Origin: an uncultured bacterium
GTDB lineage: Bacteria; Actinomycetota; Coriobacteriia; Coriobacteriales; Coriobacteriaceae
Reading direction: 5' to 3'
DNA length: 10,948 bases
Assembly: GCA_905216075.1 (NCBI GenBank)
Contig: CAJMSO010000036.1
Span: 1-10,948, forward strand
The position numbers and the translations under genes are program-made. Shown in pieces: positions 1 through 6,830 of this stretch; the stretch's first letter is position 1, and every line of letters begins with the position of its first letter. The notes beneath the pieces are model-generated. The model was given only the letters and a program-made list of their open reading frames with translations. It did not search any database and had not been told where the DNA came from.

Positions 1-1
1 C

Positions 2-439
2 GAGCTTCGCTGCGCCGTGTTGCGCGAACGCGTCAACCCTACCGACGCCTATGCGCTGGAGTGGCAGATTCGTCAGCTGCAGAAGGGCCAGCACGAGACC
101 TTTGTCTTTCTGGGCAACTTGGGCGTTGGGATCAGCGCCAAGCGTCTCGCAGCCGGCGACTTTAACGGCTACGACGAGGTCTTTCTGCTGCTCGATGACA
201 CCGATGAGTACTTGGGCGACGTCGAGACACGACCCGCCGCGCGCTGCCTGACCATAAGCTTCCGCGGCACGCACGGGCAAGCGGGCCCGCGCTATGAGCA
301 GCTGCTCGGCTATATGCGCGAACATAACCTGACGCCCGCCGGTCCATCGCGCGAGATTGCCCTGATCGATGACATCATCAGCGACGATCCCGCGACCTAT
401 GTGACGCAGATCACGGTGCCGGTTTCCCCAGCAAAGTAA
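2..439 (+). CDS. MerR-family regulator, C-terminal part with GyrI-like effector-binding domain (5' end outside window)
   Basis: The reading frame is open from the first bases of the window, so the gene starts upstream; the GTG at 17 is probably an internal valine. What remains, about 145 residues, looks like the end of a MerR regulator of the BmrR/TipA type: a short piece that would follow the dimerisation coiled coil, then a GyrI-like domain. Supporting segments are FLGNLGVGIS, FNGYDEVFLLLDD, the RCLTISFRGTHGQAGPRYEQLL strand-helix unit (given here as a family hallmark around residues 80-100), and a C-terminal strand YVTQITVPV. In this family the domain binds hydrophobic or cationic small molecules and the missing N-terminal winged helix would twist a promoter with a long spacer. 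The ligand cannot be told from the sequence. A lone GyrI-like protein is an alternative because the DNA-binding half is not visible. Confidence 0.72.
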   Translation, partial: ELRCAVLRERVNPTDAYALEWQIRQLQKGQHETFVFLGNLGVGISAKRLAAGDFNGYDEVFLLLDDTDEYLGDVETRPAARCLTISFRGTHGQAGPRYEQLLGYMREHNLTPAGPSREIALIDDIISDDPATYVTQITVPVSPAK

Positions 440-479
440 GAACCGCCCGGAAGGCATCATGCTTCCCGGGCGGTTCTTC
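440..479. terminator. Bidirectional rho-independent terminator between the MerR-type gene and ligA
   Basis: Arms GAACCGCCCGGAAG (440-453) and CTTCCCGGGCGGTTC (462-476) form a GC-rich stem with one bulged base around a short loop. T-rich tracts follow on both strands (TTCTTCAATT on plus, TTCTTACTTT on minus). It begins one base after the stop at 439 and lies 19 bp past the ligA stop, so it can end both convergent genes. Confidence 0.85.
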
Positions 480-497
480 AATTAGGCTATCAATGCG

Positions 498-2726
498 CTA
501 AGCCTGGGGCACCTGACCAGTCGCCAGGATCTGCTCGAGCGCGTCCTCGTCCAGCACGGGTACACCCAGCTGTTCTGCCTTGGTGAGCTTGGAGCCTGCC
601 TTGGGGCCGGCGACCAGGTAGCTCGTCTTCTTTGACACACTGCCCGAAACCTTGGCGCCGAGTACCTTGAGCGCCGCACCTGCCTCGTCGCGCGTGCGGT
701 TGACGAGCGTGCCGGTGAGCACGAAGGTCAGACCCGCAAGCGGCTGTGCGTCGGCGAGCTCGCCCGCCACGCCAGCGTCGGCTGCGGCTTGCGCGTGCGC
801 GGCGCCCAAGTCGACCTCGAGCGACAGGCCCGCCTGGCGCAGACGCTCCAACACGGCAAGGTTTTCGGGCACGGCCAGGAACTGCTTAACGCTCGCCGCA
901 ATCTTGGGACCGATTCCCTCGCACTCGGCGATGTCCTCTTCACTCGCCAAGATAAGCTTGTCAATCGACAGGAATCGCTCGGCGATGACCTCGCCCACGC
1001 TCTTGCCCACGTGGCGGATGCCCAGGGCAAACAGCACGCGACCGAGCGGCTGGCTCTTGGACTTGTTGAGCTCGGCGATGATTTTCTCGGCCGTCTTGAG
1101 GCCTACCGGAATGGGGTCACCCTTCTTGACGCCCTTTTTGCTGTTGGAGCTGGCATAGGTGCGCCCCGTGTCCAGTCCGGCGATGTCATCAACCGTGAGC
1201 TGGTAGAAGTCCGCGACATCGTGGATCAGACCGGCGGCGATCATCTTGTCGACGATCTCGTCGCCCAGGCCGTCGACGTCCATGCAGCCGCGGCTCACCC
1301 AGTGGAGCAGGCGCTCCTTGAGCTGTGCGGGGCAGTCGATGGACACACAGCGGTAGGCAACCTCGCCATCCTCGTGGACCACGGGGCTGCCGCACACGGG
1401 GCAGACCTCGGGCATCTGCCAGTCAACCGAATCGGCCGGACGCTTATCGAGCACCGGGCCCACGACCTCGGGGATTACATCGCCTGCCTTGTGCACGATG
1501 ATAGTGTCGCCCTCGCGCACGTTTTTGCGACGAATCTCGTCGATGTTGTGCAGCGTGGCGCGCGCGATAGTGGAGCCGGCAACCGTCACCGGGTCGAACT
1601 CGGCGACCGGTGTGAGCACACCGGTGCGGCCCACCTGGATGCGAATTTCGCGCAGGACGGTCTGCTTTTCCTCGGGCGGGAACTTAAAGGCAATGGCCCA
1701 GCGTGGTGCGCGGGCGGTAAAGCCCAGATCGAGCTGTTGCTGAAAGCTGTCCACCTTTACGACCACGCCGTCGATGTCGTAATCCAAGTCACCGCGGTGC
1801 TCGAGCGCCTGGGCACAGAACTCGTGGACCTCGGCCGGCGTGGCGCAACGAGCCACGTTGGGGTTGACGCTAAAGCCGGCGCTATGCAGCCAATCGAGGA
1901 ACTCGCGCTGGCTGTGGACGTGCAGCGGATCGGTATCGGCGATGGCGTAGATAAAGGTGGCCAGGTCGCGGCGCGCCGTGACCTTGGGATCCTTTTGGCG
2001 CAAACTGCCAGCGGCGGCGTTGCGCGGGTTGGCGAAGGGGTCGCGGCCCTCGGCATCGGCCTCTTCATTCAGACGTACAAAGCTGCCTTTGGGCATATAG
2101 ACCTCGCCGCGCACCTCAATGGTACGCTCGCGGTCGGCGCCCATGTGGGCGAGCGCGGGCTCGGACAGGTGCATGGGCACGTCCTTGATGGTACGGACGT
2201 TGAGCGACACGTCCTCGCCCGTGGTGCCGTCGCCGCGCGTGGCCGCGCGCACGAAGGTGCCGTTTTGGTAGGTAAGTGCCACGCCCAGACCGTCGATCTT
2301 AAGCTCGCAGGTATAGGTGACGCTGCCGGCACCGAGGGCATCCTCAGTGCGCTGGAGCCATGCGTCGAGCTCGTCCAGATCCATGGCATCGTCCATGGAA
2401 TACATGCGCGCCATGTGCGTGACCGGCGTAAACTGATCGCTCACGTAGCCGCCAACGCGCTGGGTATAGCTGTCGGGCGTCACCAGGTCGGGGTAGGTCG
2501 CCTCGATTTCTTGCAGCTCAACGAGCATTTTGTCAAACGCGGCATCCGTGATCTCGGGCGCATCGAGCATGTAGTAGCGATAGGCGTGGTAATCGAGCTC
2601 GTGGCGCAGCTCGGCCGCACGCGCTGCCGCCTGGGCACGGGCATCGGTCGGCGCAACGGTATCCGTGCTCGTGGGCGTTTCGGTATCGATGTCCACGCCG
2701 TCACCAAACAGGCTCGATTGCTCCAT
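498..2726 (-). CDS. ligA: NAD-dependent DNA ligase LigA
   Basis: This 742-residue protein seals 3'-OH/5'-phosphate nicks during replication and repair using NAD+. Domain order is complete: Ia NAD-binding region (about 35-100, with YHAYRYYMLD), adenylation domain with the nucleophile K143 in ELKIDG, RGDGTTGED near 164, GEVYMPK near 207, an OB fold near 350-430 (VGRTGVLTP), a four-Cys zinc finger (C442, C445, C460, C465), helix-hairpin-helix repeats (about 480-620), and a C-terminal BRCT domain (about 660-740, LTFVLTGTL). The start is supported by AAGGAG about 9 bases upstream (2734-2739). Two features depart from the E. coli enzyme: about 28 extra, acidic/Thr-rich residues at the N terminus, and an insertion of roughly 20 residues at 518-538 inside the first HhH region, rich in Lys and Gly. 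All catalytic motifs are intact, so it should be active and essential. Confidence 0.97.
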   Translation of the reverse strand: MEQSSLFGDGVDIDTETPTSTDTVAPTDARAQAAARAAELRHELDYHAYRYYMLDAPEITDAAFDKMLVELQEIEATYPDLVTPDSYTQRVGGYVSDQFTPVTHMARMYSMDDAMDLDELDAWLQRTEDALGAGSVTYTCELKIDGLGVALTYQNGTFVRAATRGDGTTGEDVSLNVRTIKDVPMHLSEPALAHMGADRERTIEVRGEVYMPKGSFVRLNEEADAEGRDPFANPRNAAAGSLRQKDPKVTARRDLATFIYAIADTDPLHVHSQREFLDWLHSAGFSVNPNVARCATPAEVHEFCAQALEHRGDLDYDIDGVVVKVDSFQQQLDLGFTARAPRWAIAFKFPPEEKQTVLREIRIQVGRTGVLTPVAEFDPVTVAGSTIARATLHNIDEIRRKNVREGDTIIVHKAGDVIPEVVGPVLDKRPADSVDWQMPEVCPVCGSPVVHEDGEVAYRCVSIDCPAQLKERLLHWVSRGCMDVDGLGDEIVDKMIAAGLIHDVADFYQLTVDDIAGLDTGRTYASSNSKKGVKKGDPIPVGLKTAEKIIAELNKSKSQPLGRVLFALGIRHVGKSVGEVIAERFLSIDKLILASEEDIAECEGIGPKIAASVKQFLAVPENLAVLERLRQAGLSLEVDLGAAHAQAAADAGVAGELADAQPLAGLTFVLTGTLVNRTRDEAGAALKVLGAKVSGSVSKKTSYLVAGPKAGSKLTKAEQLGVPVLDEDALEQILATGQVPQA

Positions 2727-2845
2727 AGCGGCACTCCTTCGCTCGATTTCAAACGGATACTAGAGTACCACCGGTCACCATGGCGCCGAATAACCCTTTC
2801 GAACCGCATCGAATCGGCAGTCGACGCACCGGGATGGATTGCGCG

Positions 2846-2873
2846 ATTAAACCATGCTCTTATCAACTCTAAA
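2846..2873 (-). promoter_or_regulatory. Candidate sigma-70-type promoter for ligA
   Basis: On the minus strand a TTTAGA (-35, 2868-2873) and a TTTAAT (-10, 2846-2851) are separated by 16 bp, giving a start near 2838 and a leader of about 110 bases before ligA. It lies just past the htrA terminator, where a new promoter is needed. The -35 box is weak (four of six consensus bases). The rest of the 250-bp gap shows no other convincing element. Confidence 0.35.
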
Positions 2874-2901
2874 TGATCCATTTTCCTCCGTCCCCAACGG
2901 A

Positions 2902-2950
2902 TCAATAAGAAAAGAGGGGACTGCCCCACGTTGATGGGACAGCCCCCTCT
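2902..2950 (-). terminator. Rho-independent terminator of the HtrA-like gene
   Basis: Read on the minus strand, AGAGGGGGCTGTCCC (2950-2936) pairs with GGGGCAGTCCCCTCT (2927-2913) around an 8-base loop and is followed by TTTTCTTATTG. It starts 26 bp after the stop codon of the protease gene and separates it from ligA. Confidence 0.88.
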
Positions 2951-2976
2951 GGCCTCGATATACGCGATACGGCTCG

Positions 2977-4437
2977 CTAGTAGCCCTGACCGTAGCCTTG
3001 ACCCTGGCCCTGCTGGCCCAACAGCTCCTCCAGATACTGGCGCAGCTGCTCGTCGGTAATACCGCCGTTGCCGGTGTCGGTCGCGCTGTCATCCTGCTGC
3101 TGGTTCTGCAGCTCCTCGTCGGAGCCCAGCTCGACGGTGACCTTTTTCTCTTCCTTGCCGCGCATGAGCGTGATCTCGACCTTCTCGCCCACCTCGTGGC
3201 TGCGCAGCGCGATGATCAGGCCGTCAGCGCTCGTAATCTCGTCATCGCCCAGCTTGGTAATGACGTCGCCCTCCTGAATGCCGGCCTTGGCGGCGGGCCC
3301 GTCCCCGACGACGCTTGCCACATACGCGCCGCTATCGGTGCTCAGCTTGTTAGTGCGGGCGTTGAGCGCATTGACGCTCGAAAGCGTGGCGCCCAGGTAC
3401 GGGTGCACCGGCGTCTTACCGTCGATGATCTGGTCGGCAATGTTCTTGGCGTAGTTAACGGGAATAGCAAAGCCCACGCCCGAGCTGGAGCCCGAGTAGC
3501 TCTCGATAAGCGAGTTAATGCCCACGAGCTCGCCGTTGTCGTTAACGAGCGCGCCGCCAGAGTTGCCCGGATTGATGGCAGCATCGGTCTGAATCATGTT
3601 GGCATAGATGGTGTTGCCGCTGGTAGAGCTCATGGCCGTGGAGCGATAGAGCGCCGACACAATACCCGTGGAGACAGACTGCTCGTTGCCGAACGGCGAG
3701 CCGATGGCCATGACCCACTCACCCACGTTGAGCTTGGAGGAGTCACCGATCTCGATCGGCGTGAGCTTGGAGGCGTCGGCGTCCTTGAGCTTGATGACGG
3801 CCAGGTCGCTCGAGGCGTCGTTGCCCACGAACTCGGCCTCGTACGTGGTGCCGTCGTCCATGGTCACCACGTACTGGTCATAGCCATCGACCACATGGTT
3901 GTTGGTGAGGATATGGCCCTCGGTATCGAGCACAACGCCCGAACCGACGCTGCCCGAACCATCCGACTCGTCGGCAGACTGCGAAAGCGAGCCATTCTGG
4001 CTGCCGCTCGAAGTGGCGGTGATGGAAACGACGGAGGGCAACGCCTTGGCAGAGACGGCCTCGGCCAGCGTGGTGTCCTCGGAGTCAATCGTGATCTTTT
4101 GCGTCGAAGAACCCGAAGCACCCGCCGTCACGGCGTTCCTGCCGCCGCCGATATCGAGCGTGCCACTCATAATGAGCGCGATGACCAGCAGGGCGCCGCA
4201 GGCACAGCCGGCGAGTGCCGTAATAAAGATCGGCAGCTTTTTGGTCTTGGTCTTGACCACCGTGTGCTTGTTTACAACCTGCTGACCGCCCAGCGGCTGG
4301 CCGGTCTGTGTATCGTAAGCCTGCACGTAGGGAATGTTACTGCCGGCAGGCGTCGACTCCACCTGCACACGCGGCTGCTGCTGGGTCTCGCCAGCGTTGC
4401 CCGCATCCTGAGGACGCTGGGAATCCTTCTCGCTCAT
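2977..4437 (-). CDS. Membrane-anchored HtrA/DegP-like trypsin-type serine protease with PDZ domain
   Basis: An envelope quality-control protease of the HtrA/DegS/PepD type, 486 residues. I chose the ATG at 4437 because AAGGA (4446-4450) sits 8 bases before it; an in-frame ATG at 4476 lacks such a site. Layout: a cytosolic, Gln-rich tail (1-65); one transmembrane segment (about 69-90, FITALAGCACGALLVIALIM); a Ser-rich linker; the protease domain (about 125-335) with the triad H181 (LTNNHVVDG), D211 (SSDLAVIKL) and S293 (NPGNSGGAL); a PDZ domain (about 345-437) with the ligand loop preceding YVASVVGDGPAAKAGIQEGD; and a low-complexity tail after 445 ending in repeated Gly-Gln-Tyr. The catalytic domain would face the outside of the cell. 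It is probably transcribed alone: terminators lie on both sides (2902-2950 and 4604-4640). Substrates are unknown. Confidence 0.93.
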   Translation of the reverse strand: MSEKDSQRPQDAGNAGETQQQPRVQVESTPAGSNIPYVQAYDTQTGQPLGGQQVVNKHTVVKTKTKKLPIFITALAGCACGALLVIALIMSGTLDIGGGRNAVTAGASGSSTQKITIDSEDTTLAEAVSAKALPSVVSITATSSGSQNGSLSQSADESDGSGSVGSGVVLDTEGHILTNNHVVDGYDQYVVTMDDGTTYEAEFVGNDASSDLAVIKLKDADASKLTPIEIGDSSKLNVGEWVMAIGSPFGNEQSVSTGIVSALYRSTAMSSTSGNTIYANMIQTDAAINPGNSGGALVNDNGELVGINSLIESYSGSSSGVGFAIPVNYAKNIADQIIDGKTPVHPYLGATLSSVNALNARTNKLSTDSGAYVASVVGDGPAAKAGIQEGDVITKLGDDEITSADGLIIALRSHEVGEKVEITLMRGKEEKKVTVELGSDEELQNQQQDDSATDTGNGGITDEQLRQYLEELLGQQGQGQGYGQGY

Positions 4438-4466
4438 GGCTGCGATCCTTTCGTCTAATAACCAAA

Positions 4467-4490
4467 GGCCCGCCAAACATGTGGCGGGCC
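4467..4490. other. Perfect GC hairpin in the leader of the HtrA-like gene
   Basis: GGCCCGCC (4467-4474) and GGCGGGCC (4483-4490) are perfect complements with an 8-base loop, 30 bp upstream of the protease start. On the minus strand it is followed by TTTGGTTATT, so it resembles a weak terminator or attenuator in the mRNA leader. A DNA operator is an alternative. No clear promoter was recognised between 4491 and 4600. Confidence 0.5.
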
Positions 4491-4603
4491 ATCAATGTTC
4501 ACGTTGAGTTGTACCCCAATATGCGGGCGAACGTGTATGAGAACGCAATCTTTTAGGAAGGCTTAAGTTCTGCTGCAAACTCGAAAGGGATCCACGCATG
4601 CGG

Positions 4604-4640
4604 CAAAACCACCACAAAGGTGCCTGTCCCCTTTGTGGTG
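4604..4640 (-). terminator. Rho-independent terminator of the glnA-like/GlnR-like operon
   Basis: On the minus strand CACCACAAAGG (4640-4630) pairs perfectly with CCTTTGTGGTG (4620-4610) around a 9-base loop and is followed by GTTTTGCC. It starts 5 bp after the stop of the regulator gene. The T run is short, so termination may be incomplete. Confidence 0.75.
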
Positions 4641-4645
4641 AAAAG

Positions 4646-5308
4646 CTAGTCCTTAAACAGATAGCCCACACCGCGGACGGTGGTGATGTGTGCCGCGATC
4701 TGCGGGCCCACCTTGGAGCGGATGCGTCGAATGTGCACGTCGACGGTGCGCGTGCCGCCGCAGTACTCAAAGCCCCACACGCGGTGCAGCAGCACTTCGC
4801 GGCTGTAGGCGCGGTTGGGGTGCGTCGCCAAAAAGCTCAGCAGCGAGTACTCCATCAGCGTCAGGTCGATGGGCTCGTTATCGAGCGTCACCTGGTAGGT
4901 AGCCAGGTTAATCTCGAGGTTGTCGATGTTGAGCACATCGTCGGCGGCGACGGTCTCCTCCTCGCCCATCAGGCGCTGCGCACGAGCCTTAAGTTCGTTG
5001 GGCGTCGCCGTGGGGCATACAAAGTCGGCATGCGCGTGATTCGGCAGACGCAGGGTGCCGAGCGCCTCGTCGTCGACGATCACCAGCATGGGAACGCCAC
5101 CGCGGTCGTCGAGCCATTTGGCAATCTGATCGATGCGGTCGCTGCGGATGCCATCGGAATCGAGGATCAGCAGGTCAAAGTCGTGCGCCGCAGTCGGCGA
5201 ATCGGGGGTTGCCAGGCTCACCTCGACACCCAGGGTGGTCGTCAAGCTGCGGGCAAACTCGTGGAAGCGCGTCGTGCGCGCCATGAACAGGGCACTCTTT
5301 TCGGACAT
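4646..5308 (-). CDS. GlnR-like orphan OmpR-family response regulator with degenerate receiver domain
   Basis: A 220-residue transcription factor. The ATG at 5308 is preceded by GGAGG (5314-5318); in-frame starts further up would run back into the upstream gene. The C-terminal half (about 123-219) is a winged helix of the OmpR/PhoB type, with LTLMEYSLLSFLATHP, VWGFEYCGGTRTVDVH (recognition helix region) and TTVRGVGYLF. That stretch closely resembles actinobacterial GlnR as I remember it. The N-terminal half has a receiver-like fold, but the acidic pair normally at the end of strand 1 is absent (ALFMARTTR), no Lys is seen at the conserved strand-5 position (ADFVCPTATP), and the Thr/Ser switch is missing. 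Asp50 in LLILDSDG is kept. In studied GlnR proteins this Asp acts in dimerisation rather than phosphorylation. No histidine kinase gene is adjacent. It lies 50 bp downstream of the glutamine-synthetase-like gene with no terminator between, so the two are probably cotranscribed. Confidence 0.82.
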   Translation of the reverse strand: MSEKSALFMARTTRFHEFARSLTTTLGVEVSLATPDSPTAAHDFDLLILDSDGIRSDRIDQIAKWLDDRGGVPMLVIVDDEALGTLRLPNHAHADFVCPTATPNELKARAQRLMGEEETVAADDVLNIDNLEINLATYQVTLDNEPIDLTLMEYSLLSFLATHPNRAYSREVLLHRVWGFEYCGGTRTVDVHIRRIRSKVGPQIAAHITTVRGVGYLFKD

Positions 5309-5358
5309 ATCGGCCTCCAAAGAAATGAGCTCAATCGTACTGGAACAAGTCAGCGCGA

Positions 5359-6696
5359 TTAGGAGTTCGCCAGGTAGTGCTTGATCTCCCACTCGGTGAT
5401 CGTAGACTCAAACTTATGCCACTCGTCGCGCTTCTTTTTGAGGAAGAAGCCGTGGATGTGCTCGCCGAGGGCATCCTTCATAAACTGCGAGTCCTCAAAC
5501 ACGTCGAGCGCCTCTTTAAGCGAGCGCGGCAGCGGCGTGTAGCCGGCCTCGACCATCTGGCGGTCGGTAAGCTTGAGCGTCTCAGCCGTTGCCTCGGGCG
5601 GGAGCTCCAGCTTGCGCTCGATGCCGTCCAGACCAGCCGCCAGCGTGACGGCGTTGACCAGGTACGGGTTGGCCATGGGGTCGGGGCTGCGAAGCTCGAT
5701 GCGCGTGGACAGCTGCTTGCCGGGCTTGTAGACCGGAATGCGGACCATACTCGCGCGGTTGCGCAGGCCCCACGTGGCGTACTGCGGCACGGAGTCGCCG
5801 CCCGTGGTGATGCGCTTGTACGAGTTGACCGTGGGGTTAGTGATGGCGCTGATCTCGCGCGCGTGCGCCAAGATGCCGGCCATGTAGTGCTTGGCGATAT
5901 CGGAGAGGTGGTACTTCTCGTCGTCCTCGCCCCAAAAGACGTTGTTGCCGTCGTGGTCGAATAGCGACTGGCACAGGAACATAGCACTGCCGTCCTCGCC
6001 TGCCAACGGCTTGGGCATAAAGGAGGCGTGGCAACCGCTTTCGTAGGCCTGCTGCTTAATGATGAGTTTGGCCGTGGTGATGGCGTCGGACATGCTCAGG
6101 GCCTCGGCGTGGCGCAGGCTCATGCCGTGCTGCGAGCGGCCGGCGGCGTGGAAGGTGTACTCCACGGGCACGGACATCTTCTCGAGCGTGAGGACCGTAT
6201 TGCGACGCAGGTCGCGGGCGGCATCGCTCACCGAAAGATCGAAGTAGCCCACGTTGTCGAGCGGCTCGGGGGTGTGTTCGTCGGGGAAGTAGTAATACTC
6301 CAGCTCGGCACCCACGTTGAGCAGGTAGCCGGCCTTCTCGGCCTTATAGAACATGCGGCGCAGGGCATCGCGCGGGTCGCCGGCAAACGGCTTGCGATCG
6401 GGAGTGCACACGTCGCAGAACACGCGGGCGACGCCGTTGTGGCTCGGGCGCCACGGCAGAATCTGGAAGGTCGATGCATCGGGGAACGCCAGCATGTCGG
6501 CTTCCTCGGGCGTGGCAAAGCCCTCGATGGCGGAGCCATCAAAGCCAATACCCTCCTCAAAAGCGACCTCGAGGTCCTCGGGGCTTATGGCAAAGTTCTT
6601 GAGGCGGCCGAGAATGTCGACAAACCACAGACGCACAAAGCGGATGTCACGCTGCTCTACGGAGCGGAGTACGTAATCGATGTTCTGCTGGTTCAT
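5359..6696 (-). CDS. Type I glutamine-synthetase-like protein (GlnA2-like) with substituted metal ligands
   Basis: A 445-residue protein covering the whole type I glutamine synthetase fold. The ATG at 6696 has AGGGGAG 5 bases upstream. Recognisable motifs: the N-terminal ERDIRFVRLWF-like segment (here EQRDIRFVRLWFVDILG), FDGSAIEGF with D53, GAELEYYYF with E131/E133, ASFMPKPLAG, NPTVNSYKRI with R295, RNRASMVRIP, and RIELRSPDP with E334/R336. It lacks the adenylylation-tyrosine segment of E. coli GlnA. The active site departs from canonical enzymes: the HHExAPGQHE motif reads FHAAGRSQHG, so two n1-site glutamates become A184 and G191; GSxMHxHxSL reads GSAMFLCQSL, so the n2-site His becomes F240 and the next His C242; the flap Glu becomes D301. 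The family makes glutamine from glutamate, ammonia and ATP, but this member may be inactive, altered or regulatory. The GlnR-like regulator follows in the same transcription unit. Confidence 0.85.
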   Translation of the reverse strand: MNQQNIDYVLRSVEQRDIRFVRLWFVDILGRLKNFAISPEDLEVAFEEGIGFDGSAIEGFATPEEADMLAFPDASTFQILPWRPSHNGVARVFCDVCTPDRKPFAGDPRDALRRMFYKAEKAGYLLNVGAELEYYYFPDEHTPEPLDNVGYFDLSVSDAARDLRRNTVLTLEKMSVPVEYTFHAAGRSQHGMSLRHAEALSMSDAITTAKLIIKQQAYESGCHASFMPKPLAGEDGSAMFLCQSLFDHDGNNVFWGEDDEKYHLSDIAKHYMAGILAHAREISAITNPTVNSYKRITTGGDSVPQYATWGLRNRASMVRIPVYKPGKQLSTRIELRSPDPMANPYLVNAVTLAAGLDGIERKLELPPEATAETLKLTDRQMVEAGYTPLPRSLKEALDVFEDSQFMKDALGEHIHGFFLKKKRDEWHKFESTITEWEIKHYLANS

Positions 6697-6755
6697 GTCG
6701 CTCCCCTTTCTTTCGGGCGGGTTTCGACTGGTCTATATCGCAGATACTATCGCAG

Positions 6756-6777
6756 AAAAATGTTTCCGCAGGGTTAA
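6756..6777 (-). promoter_or_regulatory. GlnR-box-like site in front of the glutamine-synthetase-like gene
   Basis: On the minus strand TTAAC-n6-GAAAC-n6 (6777-6756) fits the actinobacterial GlnR-box pattern gTnAC-n6-GaAAC-n6 except for its first base. A possible -10 (TATAGA, 6737-6732) would place the centre of the box about 41 bp upstream of the transcription start, a usual activator position, and no good -35 is present. The pattern is short and the -10 is only four of six, so this rests partly on the neighbouring GlnR-like gene. Confidence 0.4.
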
Positions 6778-6830
6778 AGCGTATCAAGCGCTCAAAAAAC
6801 GTGTGCGAACAGGCCGTTGCGAACGAGTGA

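Noticed and set aside
789..2876. Long plus-strand open frame opposite ligA
   Set aside because: Its product is the Ala/Val/Gly/His-rich mirror expected opposite a high-GC gene, and the minus strand encodes complete LigA with all motifs.
2480..2881. Minus-strand open frame starting at an ATG at 2881 behind GGAGG, ahead of ligA
   Set aside because: The GGAGG is only three bases from the ATG, most of the frame lies out of frame inside ligA with Arg/Pro-rich shadow composition, and it shows no family feature. A leader peptide for ligA cannot be fully excluded.
2998..4458. Long plus-strand open frame opposite the HtrA-like gene
   Set aside because: It is an antisense shadow without motifs; the minus strand encodes the protease with its catalytic triad and PDZ domain.
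6794..6824. Possible terminator after the lacI-family gene: two GTTCGCA copies and a run of six T on the minus strand
   Set aside because: The two copies are direct, not inverted, repeats and form no stem; only a 4-bp AACG/CGTT pairing precedes the T run.
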